Positions 51,448 through 60,497 of a stretch of DNA of 64,000 bases are shown here, piece by piece. Under the pieces are notes generated by a model. That model saw only the letters and a list, made by a program, of their open reading frames with translations. It was not told where the DNA came from and ran no database searches. A program made the translations under genes and the position numbers. This stretch comes from Thermoleophilales bacterium (GTDB taxonomy: Bacteria; Actinomycetota; Thermoleophilia; Solirubrobacterales; 70-9): the NCBI GenBank assembly GCA_020636955.1, contig JACJWY010000011.1, positions 1 through 64,000 on the forward strand. The letters are read 5' to 3'. Positions within the stretch are counted from its first letter, which is position 1, and each line of letters begins with the position of its first letter.

Positions 51448-52653
51448 TCAGTCGTCCGCTACCCCGACTCCCGCCGAAACGGCGGCGCGCCCGTTCGAAC
51501 CCATGCCGACAGCCTGCTCGGTCTGGAGCTTCTTGCCTTCGGTCATCAGCGCCGGCGCGATCATCATCTCGGCCCGCTGGAAGGAGCGGATGTCCTCGTA
51601 ACCGGTAGTTGCCATCGAGGTGCGAAGGGCGCCCATCAGATTGAAGGTGCCGTCGTTTTCGTGGGCCGGGCCGAGCAGGATTTCCTCCATGGTGCCGTCC
51701 TGGACGGTGGTGACCCGGGTTCCGCGCGGCAACGAGGAGTGGAAGGTCGCCATGCCCCAGTGGTAGCCGCGTCCCGGGGCTTCCTTGGCACGGGCCAAAG
51801 GAGATCCGATCATCACCGCGTCGGCACCGCAGGCAATCGCCTTGGAAATGTCGCCACCGGTGCGCATGCCGCCGTCGCCGATCACGTTCACATACTCGCC
51901 GGTCTCCAGCATGTGCTGGGAACGGGCGGCCGCCACGTCAGCGATCGCCGTCGCCTGGGGCACCCCGATTCCGAGCACGCCCCGGGTGGTGCAGGCGGCG
52001 CCGGGCCCGACCCCGACCAGCACACCGACCGCACCGGTCCGCATCAGGTGAAGCCCGGTCGAGTAGGAAGCACAGCCACCGACCACAGTCGGGACCGGGA
52101 CTTCGGCGATGAATTCCTTGAGGTTCAGCGGTTCGACCGTGGTGGAGACATGCTCGGCCGAGATGACCGTGCCCTGCACGACCAGAATGTCGAGACCGGC
52201 CTCGATCGCCACCTCGTAGTACTCCTGCACCGATTGCGGGGTGAACGAGCCGCAGACGACTGCGCCTTCGGCCTTGATCTCCGCCACCCGCTGGGCAATC
52301 AGCTCCTTCTGAACCGGGGTCGAGTAGATCTCCTGCATGAGGGCGGTCGCCCTGTCCTTGGTCGAGTTGGCGATCTCTTCCAGCTTGTCTTCGGCATCTT
52401 CGAAGCGGGTCCAGATGCCCTCGAGATTGAGCACTCCGAGCCCACCCAGCTTGTGGACGAGAACCGCGGTTTCCGGGCTGACGACGCCATCCATTGCCGA
52501 AGCGACCAGGGGCAGGTCGAACCGGTACGGCCCGAGGGTCCAGCTGATGTCGATGTCATCAGGGTCCCGCGTCCGTCGAGAAGGAACGATGGCTACATCG
52601 TCGAATCCGTAAGCGCGTCGGCCTTTCTTGCCTCGGCCGATCTCAATTTCCAA
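51448..52653 (-). CDS. guaB3: GuaB3-family IMP dehydrogenase paralogue
   Basis: A 401-residue (beta/alpha)8 enzyme. The catalytic loop is [18 protein letters not shown] and the phosphate site [11 protein letters not shown]; the CBS pair of true GuaB is absent. Actinobacteria commonly carry this paralogue before guaA; a cyanobacterial GuaB3 has been reported to act as a GMP reductase, so IMP dehydrogenase activity should not be assumed. Translation starts with TTG, six bases after GGAGG. Confidence 0.9.
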   Translation of the reverse strand: MEIEIGRGKKGRRAYGFDDVAIVPSRRTRDPDDIDISWTLGPYRFDLPLVASAMDGVVSPETAVLVHKLGGLGVLNLEGIWTRFEDAEDKLEEIANSTKDRATALMQEIYSTPVQKELIAQRVAEIKAEGAVVCGSFTPQSVQEYYEVAIEAGLDILVVQGTVISAEHVSTTVEPLNLKEFIAEVPVPTVVGGCASYSTGLHLMRTGAVGVLVGVGPGAACTTRGVLGIGVPQATAIADVAAARSQHMLETGEYVNVIGDGGMRTGGDISKAIACGADAVMIGSPLARAKEAPGRGYHWGMATFHSSLPRGTRVTTVQDGTMEEILLGPAHENDGTFNLMGALRTSMATTGYEDIRSFQRAEMMIAPALMTEGKKLQTEQAVGMGSNGRAAVSAGVGVADD

Positions 52654-53097
52654 TTAGGTCCTCCAGGGCTCTGAGGGTGAAGAGGGGCAGACTACGCGCC
52701 CCTGCGGACGTTTGACCAGAGACTACGCCTCTCATGCCTCCGGCGTTTTTCGTGACCGCTCCGGGAACCCGCCGGAGGCAGGTCGGCAGACCGCCCGGAG
52801 CGGGTCGGCAGCCTGCCCGGAGCGGGCCGACAGAACAAGTACGGCCCCCGCTCTGCCTGGGAGCGAGGGCCGTACAGGGAGGGAGTGAGGTCCGGCTTCC
52901 AATCCTGAACTCACCGTTACTGCCACATGACCGGGGAGGAGAAGCCCCGTATCGCAGGACTCAATCTAGATCGCACCCTTCGCCCCTTCGATCGACCGCG
53001 GTACAGGAAAAGCCATTTCTCCCTGTCCCCCGGTCAGGGTAGGCGGATCGGTCACGGCGGGCGGCCCGGGGCCGGGGTGGCCCCTGCCAAGCGCGAC
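52654..53097. other. 444-bp intergenic region upstream of guaB3
   Basis: No convincing gene. On the minus strand it holds the guaB3 leader, with two copies of GCGTAGTCT about 30 bases apart that may be -10 elements or small hairpin loops (52683-52703 and 52718-52732). Three partial repeats of GCCCGGAGCGGGTCGGCAG type lie at 52771-52832. A strong hairpin at 52839-52875 is listed separately. The part at 52876-53097 shows no feature I recognise. Confidence 0.55.
52839..52875 (-). terminator. GC-rich hairpin, probable terminator
   Basis: GTACGGCCC and GGGCCGTAC form a perfect nine-pair stem, extended by CGCTC/GAGCG after one unpaired base. On the minus strand it is followed by TTGTTCT. It would terminate transcripts of the PfkB-kinase operon before guaB3. 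Confidence 0.5.
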
Positions 53098-54054
53098 TCA
53101 GACTTCGGCCGGGAGCTTGAGCTGGCGGACCTCGACGCTGCCGAGCAGGCTTTCGGCCCGGCCCCGGTCGATCCGGCCCGCGCCAAGATGCTGCGTCGAT
53201 TCCGCCCCACAGGCCACTCCATAGGCGAGACAGTCCTCGGGGCTGCCGCCGTCATAACGGGCGGCAATGTAGCCGGCCACGAAGGCATCGCCCGATCCGA
53301 CCGTCGAGATCGGCTCCAGAGGCTCGATCAGGACTTCCAGGATGCGTTGGCCCGGGCCTTCCCCGACGATCGCGACACAGCCCTCGGGCAGGGTGATCGC
53401 GGCCTCGGAGGGGCCCATGTCCACCAATTCTGCAAGAACCCCGAACATCTCGGCCCTCGATTCAAACTCGTGGCCAACCAGCTCCTCGGCCTCGAGCTTG
53501 TTGGGGGTGATCATGTCCGGTCCGGCCCTCATTCCGGCCGACATCGCCTCGCCTTCCGAGTCGAGGAGGACCGGCAGGTCGGCACGCTTCATGGCTTCGA
53601 CCAGCCGGGCATAAAACTCGACGTCGATCCCCGGCGGGAGGCTTCCCGCCAGCACGCAGAGCTTCGCTCCGCCGGCGAGGTAGTCGAGCCTTTCGATGAA
53701 GGCATCGAGCTCCTCGGGACTGACCCTCGGACCGCGTTCGTTGACCTCGGTCTGCTCGCCGGTGGTCGGATCAACAAGAGCGAGGTTGAAACGGGTTTCT
53801 TCCGCGATCCGGATGAAATCGGTCAGCAGACCCTCCTCTCCGAGCTGCTTCAACACCCGATCCCCGTTGCCGCCTCCGACCAGTCCGGTCGCGATCACGG
53901 GGCGCCCGAGCAAACCCAGGGCCCGGGCGACGTTTATCCCCTTGCCGCCCGGAACGGTCCTGGTTTCAACCGAGCGATGCCGGTGACCGAGCCGCAGGTT
54001 GGGAACGGCAACGGTGCGATCGATCGCCGCGTTGAGGGTCACCGAGATGATCAT
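53098..54054 (-). CDS. PfkB-family hexose kinase (1-phosphofructokinase-like)
   Basis: A 318-residue ribokinase-fold enzyme. The N-terminal block is TLNAAIDRT with PGGKGINVARAL. The C-terminal catalytic motif is GSGDAFVAGY, with Asp as the base. The overall layout matches FruK/LacC-type phosphosugar kinases acting on fructose-1-phosphate, tagatose-6-phosphate or fructose-6-phosphate. No PTS genes are nearby. It overlaps the carboxypeptidase gene by four bases. Confidence 0.85.
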   Translation of the reverse strand: MIISVTLNAAIDRTVAVPNLRLGHRHRSVETRTVPGGKGINVARALGLLGRPVIATGLVGGGNGDRVLKQLGEEGLLTDFIRIAEETRFNLALVDPTTGEQTEVNERGPRVSPEELDAFIERLDYLAGGAKLCVLAGSLPPGIDVEFYARLVEAMKRADLPVLLDSEGEAMSAGMRAGPDMITPNKLEAEELVGHEFESRAEMFGVLAELVDMGPSEAAITLPEGCVAIVGEGPGQRILEVLIEPLEPISTVGSGDAFVAGYIAARYDGGSPEDCLAYGVACGAESTQHLGAGRIDRGRAESLLGSVEVRQLKLPAEV

Positions 54055-55295
54055 TGTCTCTTCCTGAGCACTCTCTGAAGCCTCTTCCTCGCGTTCCTTT
54101 CCCGGCGCCTGCGAACCACAAGCAACACGGCAAGTATGGCGAATAAGACAAGCGCGAGCAGCACCGCAATCCAGAGCGGGTTTCCCAGCATCCGGTCGAT
54201 CAGCGACGGCTTTTCAATCGTGCGGGCGGCAAACAGGGGGACCTTCGCGAAGGGAATCCCGTTGAGGGTGACGGTCGCGGTCCCGACCTTCGCGCCAGCG
54301 AGGATCGGGCCTTCCACCTCGCCGGGGAGGTCAGTGACGACTTCGAGGCTCTCCCCCTTTCGCACTCCGATCCGGACCCGTCGCTTCGACCGGACCGGCA
54401 GATCCTCGTCTTCGTAGCGGACCGGCACCAGCGCAACCGGCTTGTCGACCTTGACCGGGACCCGCTTTGTGTATTGGTCAAATCCCCAGTCGAGCAGGCG
54501 AACTGTCTCGTCGTTGCGGGCCTGCTCGGTCGGCGTCCCGATGACCGCGCCGATCAGCTCGGTCGCCTTGCGACGCCCGTCCGAGGCGAGGGTGTATCCG
54601 GTACCCAGGGTGTGACCGGTCTTGATCCCTCGGGCCCAGGCGTTGTCGCGCATGAAGCTGTCGGTCGTTTCTATGGTGAGCGGCGGTCGGTAGCTGGTCA
54701 GCCTGGCCTGACGGGATCCGGCGATCTTCCTGAAGCGCGGCATGTCCATCACGATCCGTCCGAGCTTCGCGAGGTCGGCCGCCGAGGTGTAGTGACTGGG
54801 ACCGTCGAGGCCGACCGGGTTGTCGTAGTGGGTGTCGTTGAGACCAAGCCGGCGCGCGGTCCGGTTCATCAGCCTGACGAACCGTTTCTCGGTTCCGGAA
54901 ACCGCCTTTGCCAGAGTCACCGCCGCATCGTTTCCGCTCAGCAAAATCAAGCCATAAAGGAGGTCCCGGACCGAGACCCTTTGGCCGGGTTCCAGCCCCA
55001 TCAGCGATTCGGCCGGGTCCGGGTCGTACCTCCCGGCCACCACCTTCTGCCGGAACGGCAGGTTCCGGACCGCGAGGTAGGCAGTCATCATCTTGGTCGT
55101 CGAAGCCATGCCGAGATGCCGGTTTACGGCGTGACCGGCCAGCGGCTCGCCGGTGCGGGCGTCGATGACGATCCACGCCTTGGCATCCAGTTCCGGGCCG
55201 CGATCGGGTGCGGTTGCCGCGGTCGCCGGGGTGAGCTTCGCTCCCCACGCCAGGAGGAGCACGATCAGGAATGCGAGCCGGGCCCGACCCGTCAA
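54051..55295 (-). CDS. D-alanyl-D-alanine carboxypeptidase (penicillin-binding)
   Basis: A 414-residue exported serine peptidase of the S11 family. Active-site motifs are SxxK in MASTTKMM, SxN in LLSGNDAAV, and KTG in GIKTGHTLG. An N-terminal signal and a C-terminal membrane helix followed by a very basic tail anchor it. It trims the terminal D-Ala of peptidoglycan stem peptides. It is four-base overlapped with both neighbours (LysM gene and kinase gene). Confidence 0.92.
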   Translation of the reverse strand: MTGRARLAFLIVLLLAWGAKLTPATAATAPDRGPELDAKAWIVIDARTGEPLAGHAVNRHLGMASTTKMMTAYLAVRNLPFRQKVVAGRYDPDPAESLMGLEPGQRVSVRDLLYGLILLSGNDAAVTLAKAVSGTEKRFVRLMNRTARRLGLNDTHYDNPVGLDGPSHYTSAADLAKLGRIVMDMPRFRKIAGSRQARLTSYRPPLTIETTDSFMRDNAWARGIKTGHTLGTGYTLASDGRRKATELIGAVIGTPTEQARNDETVRLLDWGFDQYTKRVPVKVDKPVALVPVRYEDEDLPVRSKRRVRIGVRKGESLEVVTDLPGEVEGPILAGAKVGTATVTLNGIPFAKVPLFAARTIEKPSLIDRMLGNPLWIAVLLALVLFAILAVLLVVRRRRERNARKRLQRVLRKRQ

Positions 55296-55612
55296 CGCAA
55301 CTTGAGTTCCTGACCCAGCTGGAGGGCCTGAGGATCGAGATCGGGGTTCAGCTTCTCGAGTTGCTGAATCGGCACCCCGGTCTTCTGCGAGATGTTGGTC
55401 AGGGTGTCTCCCTCCTGGACCTCGTAAGTCTTCGCGTTAGTCTTTGGCTTCTTCCTGGCCTGTTTCCTGACCTGATTGTTCGGCTTCGAGTTGCCGTCGT
55501 CGCTGCCTCCGGTGGCCGCCGAAATGGCGACAATCACGATCAGCACGGTGCCGATCAGGGCGATGAAGGCCAGAATCCTTGCGATCTGGGAGTTCTTCTT
55601 GGTTTCTTCCAT
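55292..55612 (-). CDS. membrane-anchored LysM protein
   Basis: About 106 residues. A single N-terminal membrane helix (about 12-33) is followed by a basic linker and one LysM domain (YEVQEGDTLTNISQKTGV to LGQELKLR) that binds peptidoglycan glycans. ATG at 55612 is preferred over the frame start at 55642. Upstream partner of the carboxypeptidase. Confidence 0.85.
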   Translation of the reverse strand: MEETKKNSQIARILAFIALIGTVLIVIVAISAATGGSDDGNSKPNNQVRKQARKKPKTNAKTYEVQEGDTLTNISQKTGVPIQQLEKLNPDLDPQALQLGQELKLR

Positions 55613-55705
55613 TTGAGCAGTGAGGAGGCCCGGGCTAGCCAACCGAGGCCGGAAAGTTACCGCTACCGCCGACCGGACCGCAGGAACCCGCCGGTCCGGG
55701 CGAAT

Positions 55706-56587
55706 TCAACCGGAGATCGTCCAGACGGTGGAACGCAGCTCTTCGGCCGCGCCGGCCGGATCCTCCGCTCCGGCGATCGACCGCGAAGCGGCAATCATCG
55801 CGGCCGCCCTTCCGGGAGCGAAGGCAGCACCAAGGTCTTCCGGCTTGCCGCCCTGGGCTCCCACACCGGGGATCAGAAAGATTGCGGACGGCATCAGTTC
55901 GCGCAGGCGGGCGATGTGCTCCGGGGCGGTCGCTCCAACCACTGCTCCCATTCCCGAAAGGCCGGTCTCCTGGCCGGCCAGCCGGTCGGCGAATCGGTCA
56001 ACCGTGACGGCCAGCCGCTCGTGGACCGGCCCCTCCGGGGTCACCAGGTCTTCAACGTCGGCGGCGCCGGGATTGCTGGTCCGGACCAAAGCGAAAACTC
56101 CGGCCCCGGACGCTTCAGCCGCAGCGACCATCGGCTCCAGGGCGTCTTCTCCGAGCAACGGATTAGCTGTGAAGGCGTCGGCTCCGAGACCATCCACGGT
56201 CCCGAAAGGTGACTCTGTGGTCCCGACCATCGCCTGTCCGTAAGCCTTTGCGGTGACCGGCACGTCACCCCGCTTGCCGTCGGCGATGACCAGCAGGCCG
56301 GCCTGACGGGCTGCCTCGCAGACTTCGGCCAGCGCCTTCCAGCCGGGCCACCCAAGTCGCTCGAAGCAGGCCAACTGGGGCTTGACCGCTACGCAGGAAG
56401 GACCGGCAAGTTCAATTAACCGCCGGCAGTGGACCGCGACTGCCTCCGCCGCCGCTTCGGCGGGCGGCCGGCCGGCCCGATCGGTGATCAGGTCACCGAG
56501 CCCGGCCGGATCCGGATCCAGGCCGAGGCAGATCTGGCTGCGACGCTCTTCTACAAGCGCCGCAGCCCGATCAATGAAGAGGCTCAG
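55706..56587 (-). CDS. pyrF: orotidine-5'-phosphate decarboxylase (type 2), non-canonical start
   Basis: Decarboxylates OMP to UMP. Family blocks are CLGLDPDP, VAVKPQLACFE, IADGKRGDV with the catalytic Lys/Asp, and IFLIPGVGAQGG. The conserved N-terminal part (FIDRAAALVEERRSQICLGL) lies upstream of the first ATG/GTG/TTG in frame, the TTG at 56374, which would remove the essential CLGLD block. Reading back, the only plausible starts are CTG at 56587, overlapping the HU stop as CTGA, or ATT at 56575. I use 56587, giving 293 residues, normal for this type. Function firm, start inferred. Confidence 0.88.
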   Translation of the reverse strand: MSLFIDRAAALVEERRSQICLGLDPDPAGLGDLITDRAGRPPAEAAAEAVAVHCRRLIELAGPSCVAVKPQLACFERLGWPGWKALAEVCEAARQAGLLVIADGKRGDVPVTAKAYGQAMVGTTESPFGTVDGLGADAFTANPLLGEDALEPMVAAAEASGAGVFALVRTSNPGAADVEDLVTPEGPVHERLAVTVDRFADRLAGQETGLSGMGAVVGATAPEHIARLRELMPSAIFLIPGVGAQGGKPEDLGAAFAPGRAAAMIAASRSIAGAEDPAGAAEELRSTVWTISG

Positions 56588-56862
56588 CCCTTGACCTGCT
56601 TCTTCAGGGCAGATCCGGCCGAGAAGCGCGGAACCTTGCCGCCGGCAATTGTGATGCGCTCACCGGTGCGGGGGTTCACGCCCTGGCGGGCGCTGCGCTC
56701 GGCGACGTGGAACTTGCCGAAGCCGGTGAAGTTGACCTCGCCACCCCCGGTCAGGGTGTCGGTGATCGCATCCAGAACGGCGTCGACAGCGTCGGCCGCG
56801 GCCTTCTTGCTCCCGATGCGCTCGTCACCGGCGACCTTCTCAAGAAACTCTGCTTTGGTCAC
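56584..56862 (-). CDS. hup: HU-family DNA-binding protein
   Basis: A 92-residue histone-like protein (VTKAEFLEKVA, GFGKFHVAERSARQGVNPRTGE, FSAGSALKKQVKG). GTG at 56862 is nine bases after AGGAGG and gives the standard HU length, so the longer open frame to 56931 is not used. The stop overlaps the inferred pyrF start. Confidence 0.95.
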   Translation of the reverse strand: MTKAEFLEKVAGDERIGSKKAAADAVDAVLDAITDTLTGGGEVNFTGFGKFHVAERSARQGVNPRTGERITIAGGKVPRFSAGSALKKQVKG

Positions 56863-56959
56863 GTCAGTAATCCTCCTCGGTTTAGGGAATGGGGGAACCG
56901 TAACACCGCATTCGGACGCCGTTTCTGCCACTTCCGGCGACCGTGCCGCGCGACATGGG

Positions 56960-57163
56960 TCAGCCGAGTTCGATCAGGCGGCGCGCTGCCTCGGTGATCC
57001 GGTCCGCCTCGGGGGTGCCTTCCGGCAGATCGGCCTCGGCTCCGCTCTGGAAGCGGATTCGCACGAATTCGCGCCGGTGGTGGCGGCGCCGGCGCATGAA
57101 GGCAGCAGCCTCTTCGGTGTAGGAACTGACCTTGTCAAGCACCACCCGATGCGGTTTAAGCAT
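56960..57163 (-). CDS. small basic hypothetical protein
   Basis: A 67-residue charged protein with a His/Arg-rich centre (MRRRRHHRREF). Its ATG overlaps the stop of the upstream roadblock-like gene by eight bases. No recognised domain; translation is supported by the overlap. Confidence 0.5.
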   Translation of the reverse strand: MLKPHRVVLDKVSSYTEEAAAFMRRRRHHRREFVRIRFQSGAEADLPEGTPEADRITEAARRLIELG

Positions 57164-57584
57164 CCCCGGGGCCCCCGTTTTCGGCTTCAGAAGCGGGTTC
57201 TACCTCTGCGGAGCGGACCGCATCCCTGAGCGCCATTCGCATGTCGTAGGAAGTGAGCGAAGCCAGCACAAAGCGACCGGTCACCGCGACGAGCGAAAGT
57301 CCTGACTCGCTGACCACGAACGCTTCACCACCCTCAAGGGCGATGTGGGCAGAATCCAGCTTCCCTTCGCCCGACCCGGCCCCGAGGGCGCCGAGCAGGC
57401 CAGCCGCTTCGACGGACCAGGCCGGTGATTTTGACGTGATCGCCACCGGTTCACGCTGCCGGTTGAAGATGCCCGCGGCCACCAGCTCGGGCTCCAGTTC
57501 GGCAAGATTTTCCAGCACCCTTTCGGCCGCCGAAACGAGGGCAATTTCGCCCGATCCGCCACTTTTGCCGGTCACATCCGCCAC
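57156..57584 (-). CDS. roadblock/LC7-like protein
   Basis: About 142 residues. The alpha/beta pattern (AERVLENLAELEPELVAAGIFN ... HIALEGGEAFVVSESGLSLVAVTG) suggests a roadblock/LC7 fold, as in MglB-type GTPase regulators. No GTPase gene is adjacent. GTG at 57584 is chosen; the frame is open to 57623. The family call is tentative. Confidence 0.5.
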   Translation of the reverse strand: MADVTGKSGGSGEIALVSAAERVLENLAELEPELVAAGIFNRQREPVAITSKSPAWSVEAAGLLGALGAGSGEGKLDSAHIALEGGEAFVVSESGLSLVAVTGRFVLASLTSYDMRMALRDAVRSAEVEPASEAENGGPGDA

Positions 57585-57604
57585 GGTGTAGCAACATACC
57601 GGCC

Positions 57605-57781
57605 ATGTCCCTCGAGCAGGCATCCTGGATAACCGCGGTCGCGGTCTGCGCCATCGCCACCGCGATCACCGCCGTTGCCGGATACGCCGGATATGCGGCC
57701 GTGATCGCGGCCGTCGGCGTCGCCGCTTCGGTGAACCTTCTGCCCCACCACACCGGACACCCGCCCGAAAACGGGGATTGA
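57605..57781 (+). CDS. 58-residue hydrophobic protein (possible)
   Basis: A short ORF starting MSLEQASWIT with one long or two short hydrophobic helices (about residues 8-42) and a His/Pro-rich tail (PHHTGHPPENGD). Codon third positions are GC-rich as in real genes. It is divergent from the roadblock-like gene. No homologue recognised; could be spurious. Confidence 0.4.
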   Translation: MSLEQASWITAVAVCAIATAITAVAGYAGYAAVIAAVGVAASVNLLPHHTGHPPENGD

Positions 57782-57840
57782 CCCTGCGGTTGGTCGACCG
57801 CTCGTGAGTCGCGACTGAACGGAGCAGGCCCGGGTCAGGG

Positions 57841-58422
57841 TCACGAATGCGCCTGGTCGGCCAGGTGCCGGGCCAGCAACCTGGCCGCCGCGCCACGATG
57901 GCTTATCGCGTTCTTGGCTTTCGGGCTGATCTCGGCCATGGTCTTCCCGTCCTCCGGACCGGTGGCTTCCGGTACGAAGGCCGGGTCGTAGCCGAAACCC
58001 CCCTCGCCCCGTGGTTCCCCGATCAGCCTGCCTTCACATGTACCGCGGAAGAGATGCTCCCCGGAATCGTCGATCAGGGCGATCACGCAGACGTAGCGGG
58101 CCGTATCGGCCGAAGTGTCGCCCAGTTCAGCCAGCACCTTCGCGAGGTTTTCTCCATCGGTTGCCTTATCCCCCGCGTAACGGGCCGAAAGGACTCCCGG
58201 CCTTCCTCCGAGAGCGTCGACTTCGAGGCCCGAGTCGTCGGCGATGACCGCTTCGCCGGTCGCCTCACGGGCTGCCCTTGCCTTGATCAGGGCGTTTTCC
58301 TCGAAGGTGTCCCCGGTCTCCGGCGGGGATTCCAAGTCGTCCGGCAGCCCCCGCAGGGTTACACCGGGGATGATCTCCTCGAGCTCGCGGATTTTGTGCT
58401 GGTTGCGGGTGGCGAGGATCAA
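57841..58422 (-). CDS. rdgB: XTP/dITP pyrophosphatase (RdgB/HAM1)
   Basis: A 193-residue house-cleaning enzyme that hydrolyses dITP and XTP. ATRNQHKIRELEEI opens it, with ADDSGLEVDALGG (metal site), GEGGFGYDPAFV and SHRGAA as further family blocks. Translation starts with TTG at 58422, 20 bases after rph, the usual gene pair. Confidence 0.95.
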   Translation of the reverse strand: MILATRNQHKIRELEEIIPGVTLRGLPDDLESPPETGDTFEENALIKARAAREATGEAVIADDSGLEVDALGGRPGVLSARYAGDKATDGENLAKVLAELGDTSADTARYVCVIALIDDSGEHLFRGTCEGRLIGEPRGEGGFGYDPAFVPEATGPEDGKTMAEISPKAKNAISHRGAAARLLARHLADQAHS

Positions 58423-58442
58423 GTTCTTTCCGCCCGCTGTGC

Positions 58443-59180
58443 CTACTCGCCGACCGCGGCCATCTGGAATCCCCGCAGCCGGTCGATCCCGGCTTCTGCC
58501 AGGGCCAGCATTTCATCGAGGGAAGCACGGGAAAGCGGTGTACGCTCCGCCGTCGCCTGGACTTCAACCAGGCCGCGATCCCCGGTCATCACCACGTTGG
58601 CATCCACCTCGGCCCGTGAATCCTCGGGATAGTCGAGGTCGCAGAGCGGCTGGCCGTCAACCATGCCGACGCTGACCGCGGCGACCGAGGTGGTCAGCGG
58701 CATGCGTTCGAGCTCGCCGGCTTCCAGCAGGGAACCAAGCGCCAGTCTGAGGGCAACCCAGCCGCCGGTGATCGAGGCACAACGCGTTCCACCGTCGGCT
58801 TCGAGGACATCGCAATCCACGTAGACGCTGCGCTCGCCGAGGGCTTCGAAGTCGATGCCGACCCGCAGAGACCGACCGATCAGCCGCTGGATTTCAACCC
58901 CGCGACCGTCCTGCTTTCCCTTGCTGATGTCGCGCTGCTTGCGATCGCCGGTGGATGCGGGCAACATCGCGTATTCGGAGGTCACCCAGCCGCGACCACG
59001 GCCTTCCATCCACTTGGGAACGCGCTCCTGGATCGAGGCGGTGCAGATGACCCTGGTGCCCCCACAGGAGATGAGTGCTGACCCGTCGGCGCTGCCGACG
59101 AAGCCGGGTTCGATCTTGACGGGACGGAGATCGGCGGCAGTCCGGCCACCGCTGCGGGAAACGGTTTCGCTCATTTGCAT
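58443..59180 (-). CDS. rph: ribonuclease PH
   Basis: A 245-residue phosphorolytic exoribonuclease trimming tRNA 3' ends. Blocks are SRSGGRTAADLRPV, SALISCGGTRVICTAS, MLPASTGDRKQRD and QRLIGRSLR. ATG at 59180 is five bases after GGGAG. It forms an operon with rdgB and is divergent from the hypothetical gene at 59264. Confidence 0.95.
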   Translation of the reverse strand: MQMSETVSRSGGRTAADLRPVKIEPGFVGSADGSALISCGGTRVICTASIQERVPKWMEGRGRGWVTSEYAMLPASTGDRKQRDISKGKQDGRGVEIQRLIGRSLRVGIDFEALGERSVYVDCDVLEADGGTRCASITGGWVALRLALGSLLEAGELERMPLTTSVAAVSVGMVDGQPLCDLDYPEDSRAEVDANVVMTGDRGLVEVQATAERTPLSRASLDEMLALAEAGIDRLRGFQMAAVGE

Positions 59181-59263
59181 TGAGTCTCCCAGACCGGCTA
59201 CCGTCGCAGCAGGAATGTTCGGGCACGACGCTGGCAGAGAAACCGACCGGGGCCTGGATCGTT

Positions 59264-60181
59264 ATGAAAACTGAACCGGAGGGCTGGGCCTGGCCGGATT
59301 TCGGAGAGCCCGAACTGATCGACCGGTTGCTCATGCCGCAGCCGGACTTCCACGACCTCTGGCTGAACATGATGAGCCAGATGCCGTCCCGTCCCTTTAC
59401 CGCGGAAGTGTTCGAGAACGGGACCGGCTACCCGTGGCCGCGGCCGGATGGATCCTTCGTCCTCGCCGAAGGCGAGGGCCGGCTGCTGGCAGATCTGGAA
59501 ACGGTGGAGCGGGCAGCCCTGATCGAAGAGTTCACCGGGAAAGACCGCGGCCGGACCCCGATGCTGGCGATCGGCTCGAATGCTTCCCCGGTCGGTCTCT
59601 GGCGAAAGTTCGGCCACTTCGATGATCCGGCCGACCGGACCCTGCTTGCGATCGCCGGGCGGATCCACGATTTCGACGTTGGCGCCACTGCTGAACTTGC
59701 CCTGTACGGGGCCCTGCCCGCGACGATCTTTCCCAGCCGCGGAACCCGGGCCAGCGCCATGGCCGTCTGGCTCACCGACACTCAGTTGACCCAGCTGGCC
59801 TGGGCTGAAATCCCCTACTGGATCGGACGCCTCGACACCCGATTCGAGTTCGAGCCGGCCGTGGCCGACACGGGGCCCGGCGGATTTGATCACGCGCTCG
59901 TCTTCGTCAACCGCTTTGGCGCCTTCGGGCCTGACGGCCACCCGCTGGCGCTGGCGGCGATTCCGGCCGAAAATCGCACCGTACCGGCCCTGAGCCAGGT
60001 CCAGCTGCTCGAATTGACCGCGGAAATGACATTCGGCCCGGGGATCAGCCCCGAGGAGCTGGTGCGCCGGGCCTTTGAGAATCCCGACCAGACCGGACCG
60101 AAGGTCACCGGGATCATGCGGTCGAATTCGATCCCCTTCGAATCCGACCGCTGGACCCCTTACCCGGGTCCGGGAACCTGA
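59264..60181 (+). CDS. conserved hypothetical protein with a GGCT-like GSN motif
   Basis: A 305-residue soluble protein. The stretch PMLAIGSNASPVGLWRKF resembles the YGSN loop of gamma-glutamylcyclotransferase-like (AIG2/GGCT) folds, followed by strands in which ALYGALPATIF could complete the fold. The catalytic glutamate cannot be placed with confidence. ATG at 59264 is chosen because the longer frame starts within the divergent rph region. Confidence 0.55.
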   Translation: MKTEPEGWAWPDFGEPELIDRLLMPQPDFHDLWLNMMSQMPSRPFTAEVFENGTGYPWPRPDGSFVLAEGEGRLLADLETVERAALIEEFTGKDRGRTPMLAIGSNASPVGLWRKFGHFDDPADRTLLAIAGRIHDFDVGATAELALYGALPATIFPSRGTRASAMAVWLTDTQLTQLAWAEIPYWIGRLDTRFEFEPAVADTGPGGFDHALVFVNRFGAFGPDGHPLALAAIPAENRTVPALSQVQLLELTAEMTFGPGISPEELVRRAFENPDQTGPKVTGIMRSNSIPFESDRWTPYPGPGT

Positions 60182-60248
60182 AGGGCCGGGATTCTGACCC
60201 CCTGACCCGGATGGCTGCTCCTGACCCGGATCCCTGACCGGACCCCAC

Positions 60249-60497
60249 CTAACGGAAGGCGATCTTGTCAACCGCCGACTGGATCTTGTCCACGATCAAT
60301 TCGGCCAGCTCAGTGCCCTGTCGGCCACTGAAACCCTTCATCGCCGCGACCATGCCGAGCATCAGCAGCGAGACGAGCAGGATCAGGCCGACGTATTCGA
60401 CCGTGCCCTGACCCGACTTTTCGACCGCACCACGGCGAATCAACTCACCCTTCGAAACCGCCAGAGCATGCGCGTTACCCATCGCTTTGTAGAACAT
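60249..60497 (-). CDS. Flp-family type IVb pilin
   Basis: An 82-residue prepilin. Residues 1-27 form a leader. GQGTVEYVGLILLVSLLMLG carries the class III cleavage pattern with Glu at +5 and the single membrane helix. ATG at 60497 follows GGAGGAGG, so upstream starts are rejected. No tad/rcp assembly genes are in the window, making this an orphan pilin locally. Confidence 0.82.
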   Translation of the reverse strand: MFYKAMGNAHALAVSKGELIRRGAVEKSGQGTVEYVGLILLVSLLMLGMVAAMKGFSGRQGTELAELIVDKIQSAVDKIAFR

